A stretch of 64,000 bases of DNA from Acidobacteriota bacterium. Lineage in GTDB: Bacteria > Acidobacteriota > Terriglobia > Terriglobales > Acidobacteriaceae. Position numbers and translations under genes: made by a program. The stretch spans positions 51,144 to 115,143 of the forward strand of contig JARLGI010000124.1 of assembly GCA_031296115.1 (NCBI GenBank). Reading direction: 5' to 3'. A model generated the notes under the pieces. The model had not been told where the DNA came from. It made no database searches and worked only from the letters and a program-made list of their open reading frames with translations. Positions 43,182 to 51,456 of the stretch are shown here, one piece after another. Position 1 is the first letter of the stretch; each line of letters starts with the position of its first letter.

Positions 43182-43343
43182 GCCGGACGGAGGCTTCGCT
43201 TTGGTACAATATTGTTACGGACACCGCACGGGGATGGGCGTTCGCCGCAACTTAGACCGCAAATCCTACTGAACTTTTGGTCAATCGCCCCAGGAAGCGA
43301 CACTTGCGTTTTCTCGGGGCCGCAACGTTAACGGGAGCTAGTT

Positions 43344-44285
43344 CTGACGTCGCGAATCGTTCCTTATAACCGGGCCTACCATCGCTTTGCTGTCTTCGTT
43401 GCCGCGGCCACCTTTCTGCTGATTGTCGCCGGTGCCCTGGTCACCAGCAACTCGGCCGGTTTGTCGGTTCCCGACTGGCCCACGTCCTTCGGCTCGCTGT
43501 ACAAGATTCCGCCTCTCGTCAATGGAGTGCAGTACGAGCACACGCACCGCATGATCGCGGAATTCATCGGCCTGCTGATTATCGTCCTGGCCGTCTGGAC
43601 ACAGCGGGTCGAGCCGCGCAAGTGGATGCGCTTACTCGGCTGGACGGCGCTCGCTGCCGTCGTGGGACAAGGCGTTCTCGGAGGTCTGACAGTGCTCAAC
43701 CTGCTGCCCTGGACCATCTCCACAGCGCATGCCACGCTCGCGCAGATGATCTTCTGCACTGTCGTTGCGATGGCGCTGTTCACCAGCCGCAGCTGGCTGC
43801 AGGAGTCGGAGCCGAATGCCGAGCGCGACCTCGCACCGAACACGCCGGCACTGGCGGCTCTGACCGCAGCCTGCGTTTGGGTGCAGTTGATTCTTGGCGC
43901 GGCATTTCGACATACCGGTATCAAGCTTCTGCCTCACCTGGTGGGAGCGTGCGTGGTGACTGCCCTGCTCTGCTGGACGGTGGTCCGCGTACTGACGCGC
44001 TATGCCCGTGTTCCGCATCTCCGCAGGCCCGCAGAGCTTCTGCTCGGGCTGCTGATGGTCCAACTCGGCTTGGGATTTGCGTCCTATCTGACCCGCCTGC
44101 AGTGGATGATTAATCCACCGCGGGGGGTCACCGGCATTGTGATCAGCACCGTCGCGCATGTCGCGGGCGGAGCGCTCGTACTGGCCGCCAGCGTGGTGCT
44201 TGCTATACAATCGCGCCGCATGATCAACGCACGCGCCCCTGAGGTCGTTGCCCAACCCGCACCGCAGAGGGCGATCCCCGCATGA
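43344..44285 (+). CDS. ctaA: Heme A synthase (COX15/CtaA)
   Basis: A 313-residue eight-span membrane enzyme that oxidises the heme O methyl group to make heme A. The family His residues are visible: EHTHRMIAEF, HATLAQMIF, FRHTGIKLLPHLVGA and VAHVAGGAL. The start is a puzzle. The frame opens after TAA 43329, and the first span (FAVFVAAATFLLIVAGALVTSNSAG) lies before the first standard start codon (TTG 43461). A CTG at 43344 with GGGAG six bases upstream is the best candidate. The gene overlaps ctaB in ATGA. Confidence 0.85.
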   Translation: MTSRIVPYNRAYHRFAVFVAAATFLLIVAGALVTSNSAGLSVPDWPTSFGSLYKIPPLVNGVQYEHTHRMIAEFIGLLIIVLAVWTQRVEPRKWMRLLGWTALAAVVGQGVLGGLTVLNLLPWTISTAHATLAQMIFCTVVAMALFTSRSWLQESEPNAERDLAPNTPALAALTAACVWVQLILGAAFRHTGIKLLPHLVGACVVTALLCWTVVRVLTRYARVPHLRRPAELLLGLLMVQLGLGFASYLTRLQWMINPPRGVTGIVISTVAHVAGGALVLAASVVLAIQSRRMINARAPEVVAQPAPQRAIPA

Positions 44286-45214
44286 GCACAGCTACGCAGC
44301 CGTTGGCAATTCCCCGCGAAGGCTTTGCCGCCCTGGCGCACGACTATTCTGTGCTCATCAAGGCGCGCGTCACTACGCTGATCGTGATGACCGCCTGGGC
44401 GGGCGCGTACTTCGCTGCCGCCAAGTCCGGCGTCTCGTCGCTCTCCTGGACGCTGTTGCACGCCCTGATCGGTATTTTCCTGGTCAGTGGAGGCACGGCC
44501 GCAGTGAATGAGGTCGTCGAACGCGACATTGACGCGCTGATGCGCCGCACCGCGCAGCGCCCGCTGGTGACCGGCAGCATGAGCCTGCTGCACGCTTCCA
44601 TCATCGCCTTTGGCATGACCATCGGCGGCGTGCTTTATCTCGGCATCACGACCAACTGGCTCACCGCCACTCTCGCGGCGCTGACTTCTCTGAGCTACCT
44701 GGTGGTGTACACGCCGATGAAGCGCGTCCACCCGATCTGCACCTTTCTCGGCGCATTTCCCGGCGCGATGCCGCCGGTGCTGGGCTGGACCGCGATTCGC
44801 GGCCGCCTCGATCCCGAAGTGCTGGTGCTGTTCGCCATACTGTTCTTCTGGCAATTCCCGCACTTCCACTCAATCGCGTGGCTCTACCGCGAAGAGTATG
44901 AGAATGCGCGCATCCGCATGCTGCCCGTGGTGGAAAGTGATGGGCGCTCGACTGCGTTCGCCATCGTGATGTACGCCATCGCCCTGGTGCCGGTCTCGCT
45001 GGCGCCCACACTGATGGGCATGTCGGGGTGGACGTACTTCGCCGGGGCGTTGCTGCTGGGCAGCGGCATGTTGTGGTTCAGCGTACGCATGTGGACGATG
45101 AAGCTCGCGCCGATTGCACCTGAGTCAAAAGTGCGCGCCCGACACGTGTTGCAGGCCTCGGTCATCTATCTGCCGCTATTGTTCGCGCTGATGATGCTGA
45201 ATCGCGCGGCATAG
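44282..45214 (+). CDS. ctaB: Protoheme IX farnesyltransferase (heme O synthase)
   Basis: A 310-residue UbiA-family membrane enzyme that adds a farnesyl group to heme B to give heme O, the substrate of CtaA. The prenyl-diphosphate/Mg2+ motif is NEVVERDIDALMRRTAQRP (about residues 78-96), and a second loop reads YTPMKRVHP. FFWQFPHFHSIAWLYREEY near 195 is typical of COX10/CyoE. It overlaps ctaA by four bases, as in a common ctaA-ctaB operon. Cytochrome oxidase structural genes are not within the window. Confidence 0.97.
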   Translation: MSTATQPLAIPREGFAALAHDYSVLIKARVTTLIVMTAWAGAYFAAAKSGVSSLSWTLLHALIGIFLVSGGTAAVNEVVERDIDALMRRTAQRPLVTGSMSLLHASIIAFGMTIGGVLYLGITTNWLTATLAALTSLSYLVVYTPMKRVHPICTFLGAFPGAMPPVLGWTAIRGRLDPEVLVLFAILFFWQFPHFHSIAWLYREEYENARIRMLPVVESDGRSTAFAIVMYAIALVPVSLAPTLMGMSGWTYFAGALLLGSGMLWFSVRMWTMKLAPIAPESKVRARHVLQASVIYLPLLFALMMLNRAA

Positions 45215-45237
45215 TAAACTTGTCTGTGGCTTCCCCC

Positions 45238-46254
45238 ATGACAGAAAGAGAAGTGGCAAACCGCTCGCTTGAGCCGGCTAGACCAACCACTTCCGCCGTG
45301 ATTCAGCTTCAGAACCTGCAACACAAGTATGGTGACCGCATCGCGCTGGCCGGCGTTTCCTTTGAGGTCCGTCCCGCTGAGATTTTCGGTCTGCTCGGCC
45401 CCAATGGCAGCGGCAAGACCACGACCTTCCGCATTCTCTCGACGCTGATGCTGCCCTCTGCCGGACGCGCCCTCATCCTAGGGCACGACGTCGCGCGCGA
45501 GCCGGCGCTGGTGCGCCGCAACATCGGCGTGGTCTTCCAGGCGCAAAGCATCGACGTAAAGCTGTCGGCCGAAGAGAACCTGATGCTCATCGGACATGTT
45601 TACGGACTGCGTGGTGCGGCACTGAAAAAGCGCGTAGCGGAAATGTTATCGCGGGTCGGACTGGCTGATCGCGCCAAGGAAAAGGCGGAGACGTTCTCCG
45701 GCGGCATGCAGCGGCGGCTCGAACTGGCGAAAGGTCTGCTGCATCATCCTTCGGTCTTGCTGCTGGATGAGCCGACCACCGGTCTCGACCCGGGTGCGCG
45801 TCGCGACCTGTGGCAGTATCTCCAGATTCTGCGTAACGAAGAGCGCGTGACCGTGCTGGTGACCACGCACCTGATGGAAGAAGCCGAGCGCTGCGACCGT
45901 CTGGCGATTTACGCCGAAGGCAGTGTCGTTGCTCTCGGCACACCGGCGGAACTGAAAAGCGAGATCGGCGGCGACATCATTCTGCTGGAAACCTCGCAGC
46001 TGGAGGTGCTCGCGCAAGGCATCGCACAGCGCTTTCGCTTGCGGCCCACCGTCATCGATAATCGCGTGCGCCTGGAAATCGAAAACGGACACCGCTTCGT
46101 CACCGACGTTGTCGAAGCCTTCCCCGGCGAGATCGAGGGCGTCTCCGTGCACAAGCCGAGCCTGGAAGACGTGTTTATTCGCAGAACGGGACATCGCTTC
46201 TGGACAGAAGAGGAAGAAGGATCTGGCAATAAGCAGCTGGCGACTGGCAACTAG
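45238..46254 (+). CDS. ABC transporter ATP-binding protein (ABC-2 type)
   Basis: A 338-residue ATPase with Walker A GPNGSGKTT (about residue 57), Q-loop VVFQAQSIDVKL, signature FSGGMQRRLELAKG and Walker B VLLLDEPTTGLDP, then a switch His in VTTHLMEEAERCD. It has a C-terminal regulatory extension (about residues 240-320) as in CcmA/NatA-type exporters. It pairs with the permease 80 bases downstream. The start is ATG 45238; TTG 45220 is an alternative. The last residues, GNKQLATGN, are encoded by a dispersed simple repeat that overlaps the gene end. Confidence 0.93.
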   Translation: MTEREVANRSLEPARPTTSAVIQLQNLQHKYGDRIALAGVSFEVRPAEIFGLLGPNGSGKTTTFRILSTLMLPSAGRALILGHDVAREPALVRRNIGVVFQAQSIDVKLSAEENLMLIGHVYGLRGAALKKRVAEMLSRVGLADRAKEKAETFSGGMQRRLELAKGLLHHPSVLLLDEPTTGLDPGARRDLWQYLQILRNEERVTVLVTTHLMEEAERCDRLAIYAEGSVVALGTPAELKSEIGGDIILLETSQLEVLAQGIAQRFRLRPTVIDNRVRLEIENGHRFVTDVVEAFPGEIEGVSVHKPSLEDVFIRRTGHRFWTEEEEGSGNKQLATGN

Positions 46255-46325
46255 CTCCAAAGAGAACCCGCAGTTGTGCCGCATGCCAAGTTACTAAGTG
46301 CTAATTGCTAGTTGCTAATCGCTCT
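46224..46325. repeat. TAGCAACTAGC-type simple repeat at a gene end
   Basis: Imperfect repeats of the GGCAACTAGC/GCTAATTGCTAGTTGC kind at 46224-46256 and 46289-46325. The left arm encodes the C-terminal residues of the ABC ATPase, and the right arm lies just before the permease start. The same words occur at 57857-57922 and 58033-58070. Confidence 0.65.
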
Positions 46326-46334
46326 AAAGAGATT

Positions 46335-47162
46335 ATGGCTAAACCCAGTCAAGCCTCATCCGTACCCCTGGCGCCTGCGAGCGCAGGAGTCCTGCTGCCC
46401 GCAATTTCGCTATGGTGGCGCGAAGTGGTTCGCTTCTATCGCCAGCGCGCGCGGGTGGTGGGCGTCATCGCGTCGCCACTGCTGTTCTGGATCGTGATTG
46501 GCTCCGGCTTCGGCAGCTCCTTCCGTTCCTCCGGCGCGGGCGGTCAGCACTACCTCGACTTCTTCTACCCCGGCGCGCTCACCATGATCGTGCTGTTCAC
46601 CGCCATCTTCACCATGATGTCGGTCATCGAGGACCGCAAAGAAGGCTTCCTGCTGTCGGTGCTGGTAGCGCCGGTCAGCCGCTCGGTCATCGTGCTGGGC
46701 AAAGTTCTCGGCGGCGCGACGCTGGCCACTTTGCAGGGCCTAGTCTTCCTGGTATTCGCACCCGCGCTGGGCGTGCGCTTCACGTTCGCCGGCTTCGGTA
46801 CGACCGTGCTGGTCATTTTCATGATGTCGTTTTCGCTGACCGCGCTCGGTTTCATCATCGCCTGGCCCATGGATTCCACCCAGGCCTTTCACGCCATCAT
46901 CAACCTGTTCCTGATCCCCTTGTGGCTGCTCTCGGGCTCGCTGTTCCCGCTCTCCGGCGCGTCCATGTGGATACGCCTGCTCATGCGTGTCAACCCGCTG
47001 ACCTACGGGACTGAGGCGCTGCGCTCACTGCTCTTCCCCGGCTCGGCGGCGACCGACCTGCCCCTGGGCGCCAACTTTGCGGTGCTGGGATTGTTCACCT
47101 TGGTGATGTTCGCGCTGTCGTTTGTAGTGGCGAGCCGGCGCAGCACCAAAGCAGCTGCGTAA
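46335..47162 (+). CDS. ABC-2 type transporter permease
   Basis: A 275-residue membrane subunit with six spans, the partner of the ATPase just upstream. An ABC2-membrane pattern is clear: SLWWREVVRFYRQRARVVG at the start, FYPGALTMIVLFTAIFTMMSVIEDRKEGFL near 80, and NLFLIPLWLLSGSLFPLSG near 200 followed by MRVNPLTYGTEALR. This subgroup exports lipids, drugs or polysaccharide precursors; the cargo is unknown. ATG 46335 was chosen over in-frame codons inside the repeat because AAAGAG precedes it. Its position between ctaB and DUF420 could mean a role in oxidase assembly, which is speculative. Confidence 0.92.
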   Translation: MAKPSQASSVPLAPASAGVLLPAISLWWREVVRFYRQRARVVGVIASPLLFWIVIGSGFGSSFRSSGAGGQHYLDFFYPGALTMIVLFTAIFTMMSVIEDRKEGFLLSVLVAPVSRSVIVLGKVLGGATLATLQGLVFLVFAPALGVRFTFAGFGTTVLVIFMMSFSLTALGFIIAWPMDSTQAFHAIINLFLIPLWLLSGSLFPLSGASMWIRLLMRVNPLTYGTEALRSLLFPGSAATDLPLGANFAVLGLFTLVMFALSFVVASRRSTKAAA

Positions 47163-47405
47163 TGCAGATCGGCTTTGCAGTGCCACCCATGTGGAGGAGC
47201 GCAGGTGGAGCACGCCGACTGGAGTACGTCGACTGGAGCACGCCTGTTAGAGCAAGCCTTCAGGCGCGCATAAAAGGTAGCCTTTACTGGATCCGGCTTC
47301 AGCCGCTGAAGTAAGTCTTAACGGTTCGCCTCAGGGTCTAAAGCCACTCATGAATGTGCGGTAGACATGCATCGCTGAAGCGATGCTCCACCAAAGCTAG
47401 AACAA
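47163..47405. repeat. Hairpin-bearing spacer before the DUF420 gene
   Basis: Contains repeats of GGAGCACGCC/GGAGTACGTC near 47200-47245 and tetraloop hairpins CGGC-TTCA-GCCG at 47294-47305 and GCATCGC-TGAA-GCGATGC at 47369-47386. It has no gene. The design equals the cluster at 3510-3640. Confidence 0.7.
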
Positions 47406-47837
47406 ATGCAGACTCCATCCACATTCTTCCCGGCCCTCAACGCCTGCCTCAACGGCGCCAGTGCCATCCTGATCGGCGCAGGGCTGTATTTCATCCGCCA
47501 CGGCCGTATCCAGGCGCACAAGCGCAGTATGCTGACCGCGTTTGTGACCTCTTGCCTGTTCCTGACCTCATACCTGTATTACCACCTCGTGCTGCGCGCC
47601 GGCGTCACGCATTTCAAAGGTGAGGGACTGGCGCGGCCGCTCTACTTCACCATCCTGTTTTCGCACACCATCCTGGCCGTGGTCGTTGTTCCCTTCATCC
47701 TGATTACGCTGGCCCGCGCGTTGAAGGGCCGCATTCAGCGCCACAAGGTCATCGCCCCCTGCACCTTCGCCATATGGATGTACGTGTCGGTAACCGGTGT
47801 GGTCATTTACCTCATGCTGTACAAGATTTTTGTCTGA
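47406..47837 (+). CDS. DUF420 membrane protein (CtaM-like)
   Basis: A 143-residue protein with four spans. The family hallmarks are HKRSMLTAFVTSCLFLTSYL, a conserved His in YYHLVL, and FSHTILAVVVVPFILITL with HKVIAPCTFAIWMYVSVTGV. DUF420 proteins (CtaM, YozB) are needed to assemble heme-A/copper oxidases in some bacteria, which fits the ctaA-ctaB genes 2 kb upstream. It has no predicted soluble domain. A repeat-filled spacer precedes it. Confidence 0.9.
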   Translation: MQTPSTFFPALNACLNGASAILIGAGLYFIRHGRIQAHKRSMLTAFVTSCLFLTSYLYYHLVLRAGVTHFKGEGLARPLYFTILFSHTILAVVVVPFILITLARALKGRIQRHKVIAPCTFAIWMYVSVTGVVIYLMLYKIFV

Positions 47838-47921
47838 CGGACAGCAATCAGCGGTCTCCTGACCGCTTCTGTTATATTTGCCTTTCATTCCAGGGACACC
47901 ACGGTAGGCAGGAGAAAAACC

Positions 47922-48398
47922 ATGGCAAAGAGCGTCAACAAAGTCATTCTTATCGGTAATCTGGGCAAGGATCCCGAGGTCAAGTACGCCCCTAGCGGCA
48001 TGGCCATCGCGCGCTTCTCGCTGGCCACCACCGACCGCGTCAAGGACAAGGACGGCAACTGGCAGGACCGCACCGAGTGGCACAACCTGGTGGCCTTCCA
48101 GCGCACCGCTGAAATCGCCTCCGAGTACCTGAAGAAGGGCAACAAGGTTTACATCGAAGGGCGTCTGCACTCCGATTCCTGGGACGACAAGGAGACCGGT
48201 CAGAAGAAGTACAAGACCGAGATCATCATCAACGACCTGGTGCTGCTGGGTGGCCCGCGCGAAGGTGGAGGCGAAGGCGGCGGTGGGGGACGCGGCAAGT
48301 CCAACTTCGACCAGCGCACGCCCGAGCCCGACGTGTCGCAGGCGCCGTCTCATTCCGGCGGCAGCGCCGAGATCACGGACGAAGACATACCGTTCTAG
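47922..48398 (+). CDS. ssb: Single-stranded DNA-binding protein
   Basis: A 158-residue SSB. The OB fold is at residues 1-105, with KVILIGNLGKDPEVKYAPSG at the start and TEWHNLVAFQRTAEIASEYL and KGNKVYIEGRL in the middle. A Gly-rich linker (GGGEGGGGGRGK) follows, and the acidic tip ends in EITDEDIPF, the motif that recruits repair and replication partners. A strong ribosome-binding site (AGGAGAAAA) precedes the ATG. A clear hairpin terminator follows. Confidence 0.97.
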   Translation: MAKSVNKVILIGNLGKDPEVKYAPSGMAIARFSLATTDRVKDKDGNWQDRTEWHNLVAFQRTAEIASEYLKKGNKVYIEGRLHSDSWDDKETGQKKYKTEIIINDLVLLGGPREGGGEGGGGGRGKSNFDQRTPEPDVSQAPSHSGGSAEITDEDIPF

Positions 48399-48419
48399 AT
48401 TTCCGAAGCGTGCAAAACG

Positions 48420-48445
48420 AAGGGACGGCCGCCAGGCCGTCCCTT
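48420..48445 (+). terminator. Hairpin terminator after ssb
   Basis: AAGGGACGGCC and GGCCGTCCCTT make an 11-base perfect stem with a GCCA loop, 21 bases after the ssb stop. It lies between convergent genes and so could act on both strands; T-runs are short (CTT and TTT). Confidence 0.75.
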
Positions 48446-48465
48446 GAGTTTGGTGCTCAGCAGGG

Positions 48466-50937
48466 CTAGTTCGCCGCCAAAACGTCGTCGTAATAGTTGA
48501 TCATGGCGCGGCGCGGCTGTTCCTTCAGGCCGGTCAGAGTGATGGTCTGCTCGACCGTGTTGTTGCCAGCGAGACGGGCCGAGCCTAGCCGCGCCACGCT
48601 GCCGTTGGCCAGTTCCAGGTAGATGGGAACGGGCATGGCAAAGTTATTGTCCACGTCACTCTGCGTCAGCTTCAGGCTTACGGTCACATCGCCGCTGGCC
48701 GCCTTGCCGAAGGTGTAGTTGAACTTGTAGCTGGGCAGCGCCGTCCCATAGACGTACTCGTTGAAGAACCAGTCCATCTTGTGGTTCCCTTGCAGGGCCA
48801 TCTGCGGGCTCATGTGTTTCTCGACCATGGCCTTGAAGTCTTCCGTGGTCGCAGCGGTTCCGTTGTAGGTGCTGACGAAATCGCGCATGGTCTCCTTGAA
48901 GCGCTGATCGCCGCTTTGCCGCTCCCACATCATCTGGCGAATCATGTGCAGGATGTAAGCCCCCTTGGGATAGATAAGGCGGCGTCCGCTGTCGAAGCCC
49001 TCGCGGCTATTGCTCACCCGGTAGCCCATCGTCACCGGCCCGGCGTCGATAGCGCGAAAGCCTTCTTTATTTTTTTCCACCAGCATCTTGCGCTCATCGT
49101 TCCAGAACTTGATGTACTTTTGCGGTTCCTTCGAATACACGATCTGCAAGTAGATGGACGCCGACATGTCGGCGAAGCCTTCGCTCATCCACTGGTCGCG
49201 ATAGGAATTGAAGCCGACGGCGTGGCCCCACCACTGGTGCGCTACCTCATGCGGCGCCACCACGCTGAAATAACCATAAGGGTCGTCGGTATAAGTGGGA
49301 TATCGCGTACGCATGATGTTGCCCAAGGAATGCCGCGTGGTGGTGTCGAACAGATAGGTCATCGGCAGATAGACCAGGCCCGGCCACGACTGCCCAAAAT
49401 TGGTGGCGGTCTGCTGCGTGATCGCCAGGCGCTTATACGGCACCGGCCCAAAGAAGTCGGAGTAGATGCGCACCGAAATCTCGCCTTCCCCCAGCGCCTT
49501 CTTGTTGAGCTGCACCGTGTTCATATTGCCCAGGCTGCTTCCGACGTCGCTCTCGCGGTGTGGGGCATTCAGCATGCTGAGCCCGGTGCTGCCATCATCG
49601 AGGCTGGACTGCAGGTTGCGCACCCAGTCCGGCGGCTCTTCGTTGGCGTAGGAGAGCACCAGCATGTCCGGCTTGTCGAGCTTCGCCTGCTCCTGCTTGA
49701 ACTTGCCGAAGTTGAAGCCCGCCACCGTCAGAGGAACAGCACTCTTCCACACCGAAACGTTATGGTCACCTTCGTTCTTGTCGCTGACCGGATCTCCGGT
49801 GGCGGCCATTTTCATTCCCTTGGGGATGCGAAAGGTCATGTCGTAACTGGTGTAATCGCCCAACATGCCGTTGGCGGGGTTGGGATACCAGTCTTCACGC
49901 GCCACCGGAAAATAGTTGCCCGTGCCCTCGACGGTGACCGCGTCCTTGCCGCCGTAGGTCGTTGTGATGGTGTACTTCTCGCCCGCCGCGAGCGGCTTGC
50001 CCAGGACCACCCAGAACTGCGGGTCCTCCAGCTTGTCTTCCTGCACGAAGCTCAACGCTTGTCCGGATTGATCGGTGACGCTTTGCACCCGCAGGGTAGG
50101 AAACAACATGAAAGGCACGACGCGCACGCCCGGCGTCCGGGCCACCAGTTCCGTCGTGGCTTTGCCGTTCAGGTGGCCCATCTTGCCGATCTCGGTATCC
50201 AGTTGCTGGTGGCCGGCATAGGCCGCGCCGTTCTTCTGCGAACCCTTGGCCGTGCCGTTGGCATACTCGGCGGAGTAGTGGAAGGCCGTCCAGATCCCTT
50301 CCTTGTTTTCGTCGTAGGTCATTAATTCGATTTCTTCCGGCTGGACCCAACGTGCGCCGTGAGGATCGATCATGAACAGGATCTTGTCGCTGTACTTCTT
50401 GCCGTGCACAAACGCGACGAACAGGCCGCCCGCTTCCGGACTCAGTACGTCCTGCAGAATGCGGGCGTCGAGGTTGTAATGCAGCTTCTTGCGGGTGGCG
50501 TGCTGGCTGTTGTGCAGCAGTCCCGCGTCGCACGAAGGCGAGCCCGGCTGGCCCGCTTTCTTCATCTCGGCGAACGTGCCATCTGTAAAACGCAGCACCA
50601 ACTGTGTGAATGTTTCACTGAACTCCTTTTCCCTGCTCAGTAGCGAGAGGCTGCGTTCTTCCGACGGCAGCGGCGGCGTCAGCAGCAATCTGCCCTCTCC
50701 GTTGAAGACCGCTCCCGTCACTTTGCCATTGACCGGCGGCAGGAAACACACGGTGCCGGAATTCAGTTGGAAGGTGGCCGCGTCGCGCTTCAGCGTGACA
50801 TTCTTGACGGCCACCGCGTCGCTGCCCAGTCCGATGTTGCGCAACTGCTGATAGCTTGAGTCGGCGTTCGAAGATTGTGCGACGGCCAGGCCGCACGTGG
50901 CTAGAAAGACGAGCATGAATCGAACAGTGGCGCGCAT
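48466..50937 (-). CDS. M1-family zinc aminopeptidase, exported
   Basis: An 823-residue M1 peptidase. A signal peptide (about 1-20) is followed by an extended beta domain (to about 400) and the catalytic domain. The zinc motif is HEVAHQWWGH with the Glu ligand 18 residues later in WMSEGFAD (about 590-615), complete. A Tyr for transition-state stabilisation is likely in the DSGRRLIYPKGAY region. The GxMEN exopeptidase loop of classical members is not obvious; GQSWPGLVYLP occupies its place, so specificity may differ. It is convergent with ssb. A 230-base AT-rich spacer precedes its start. Confidence 0.9.
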   Translation of the reverse strand: MRATVRFMLVFLATCGLAVAQSSNADSSYQQLRNIGLGSDAVAVKNVTLKRDAATFQLNSGTVCFLPPVNGKVTGAVFNGEGRLLLTPPLPSEERSLSLLSREKEFSETFTQLVLRFTDGTFAEMKKAGQPGSPSCDAGLLHNSQHATRKKLHYNLDARILQDVLSPEAGGLFVAFVHGKKYSDKILFMIDPHGARWVQPEEIELMTYDENKEGIWTAFHYSAEYANGTAKGSQKNGAAYAGHQQLDTEIGKMGHLNGKATTELVARTPGVRVVPFMLFPTLRVQSVTDQSGQALSFVQEDKLEDPQFWVVLGKPLAAGEKYTITTTYGGKDAVTVEGTGNYFPVAREDWYPNPANGMLGDYTSYDMTFRIPKGMKMAATGDPVSDKNEGDHNVSVWKSAVPLTVAGFNFGKFKQEQAKLDKPDMLVLSYANEEPPDWVRNLQSSLDDGSTGLSMLNAPHRESDVGSSLGNMNTVQLNKKALGEGEISVRIYSDFFGPVPYKRLAITQQTATNFGQSWPGLVYLPMTYLFDTTTRHSLGNIMRTRYPTYTDDPYGYFSVVAPHEVAHQWWGHAVGFNSYRDQWMSEGFADMSASIYLQIVYSKEPQKYIKFWNDERKMLVEKNKEGFRAIDAGPVTMGYRVSNSREGFDSGRRLIYPKGAYILHMIRQMMWERQSGDQRFKETMRDFVSTYNGTAATTEDFKAMVEKHMSPQMALQGNHKMDWFFNEYVYGTALPSYKFNYTFGKAASGDVTVSLKLTQSDVDNNFAMPVPIYLELANGSVARLGSARLAGNNTVEQTITLTGLKEQPRRAMINYYDDVLAAN

Positions 50938-51097
50938 GGCGGCACTGTAACGCCAAATGCCAGCCTGCTCAAAACCGAATCGTCACCCACCCACGTGACC
51001 CAGCGCACGGTAGGCAATCCACTGTGCGCGCGTACCCACTGACCAACCGTCGCGCCGGTATTATCAGGACGCGTTGCTGACTTAATGTAATCCATTA

Positions 51098-51113
51098 GTT
51101 TATTTGTATAAAC
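51098..51113. promoter_or_regulatory. AT-rich palindrome in the promoter region of the M1 peptidase
   Basis: GTTTAT-TTGT-ATAAAC is a perfect inverted repeat within an AT-rich stretch (about 51085-51145), some 160 bases before the leftward M1 peptidase start. It may act as an operator or help DNA opening; this is inference. Confidence 0.3.
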
Positions 51114-51166
51114 ATATGAATTAAAGCTATATTAAATGTAACATTCTGGATGGATGCCCCAACTGC

Positions 51167-51439
51167 TCACTCCGGCAATTCGCCCGGCGAGATGTTGTCC
51201 ACGTAGCACCAGACCCAGGTTTCGCCCGGCTCAATGGAACGAATCAGAGGATGGGCGACCCGGTGAAAGTGTTCAGTCGCATGCTTGTTCTTGGACGAGT
51301 CGCAGCAGCCCACGTAGCCGCATTCCAGGCACAGGCGCAGGTGTACCCAGGTGTCACCCATCTTGACGCATTCTTCGCAGACGTGCGTCTTGGTATGCGT
51401 GACCTTGATCTGGTCAAGATGAGTGCAGGTGTCGAGCAT
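51167..51439 (-). CDS. Small UBP-type zinc-finger protein
   Basis: A 90-residue protein with a complete UBP-type (ZnF-UBP) zinc finger: CTHLDQ at the start, CEECVKMGDTWVHLRLCLECG, then GCCDSSKNKHATEHFHRVAHPL with the His ligands, ending in ETWVWCYVD. In eukaryotes the fold binds ubiquitin C-termini; bacterial members are common and of unknown role. The ATG at 51439 is preceded by GAGGAA. It lies 17 bases after DUF5996 on the same strand. Confidence 0.88.
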   Translation of the reverse strand: MLDTCTHLDQIKVTHTKTHVCEECVKMGDTWVHLRLCLECGYVGCCDSSKNKHATEHFHRVAHPLIRSIEPGETWVWCYVDNISPGELPE

Positions 51440-51456
51440 AGTTCCTCGCTTGCGGT

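Noticed and set aside
48781..50325. A 514-codon open frame opposite the M1 peptidase
   Set aside because: Shadow of the aminopeptidase codons; no ribosome-binding site and no recognisable motif.
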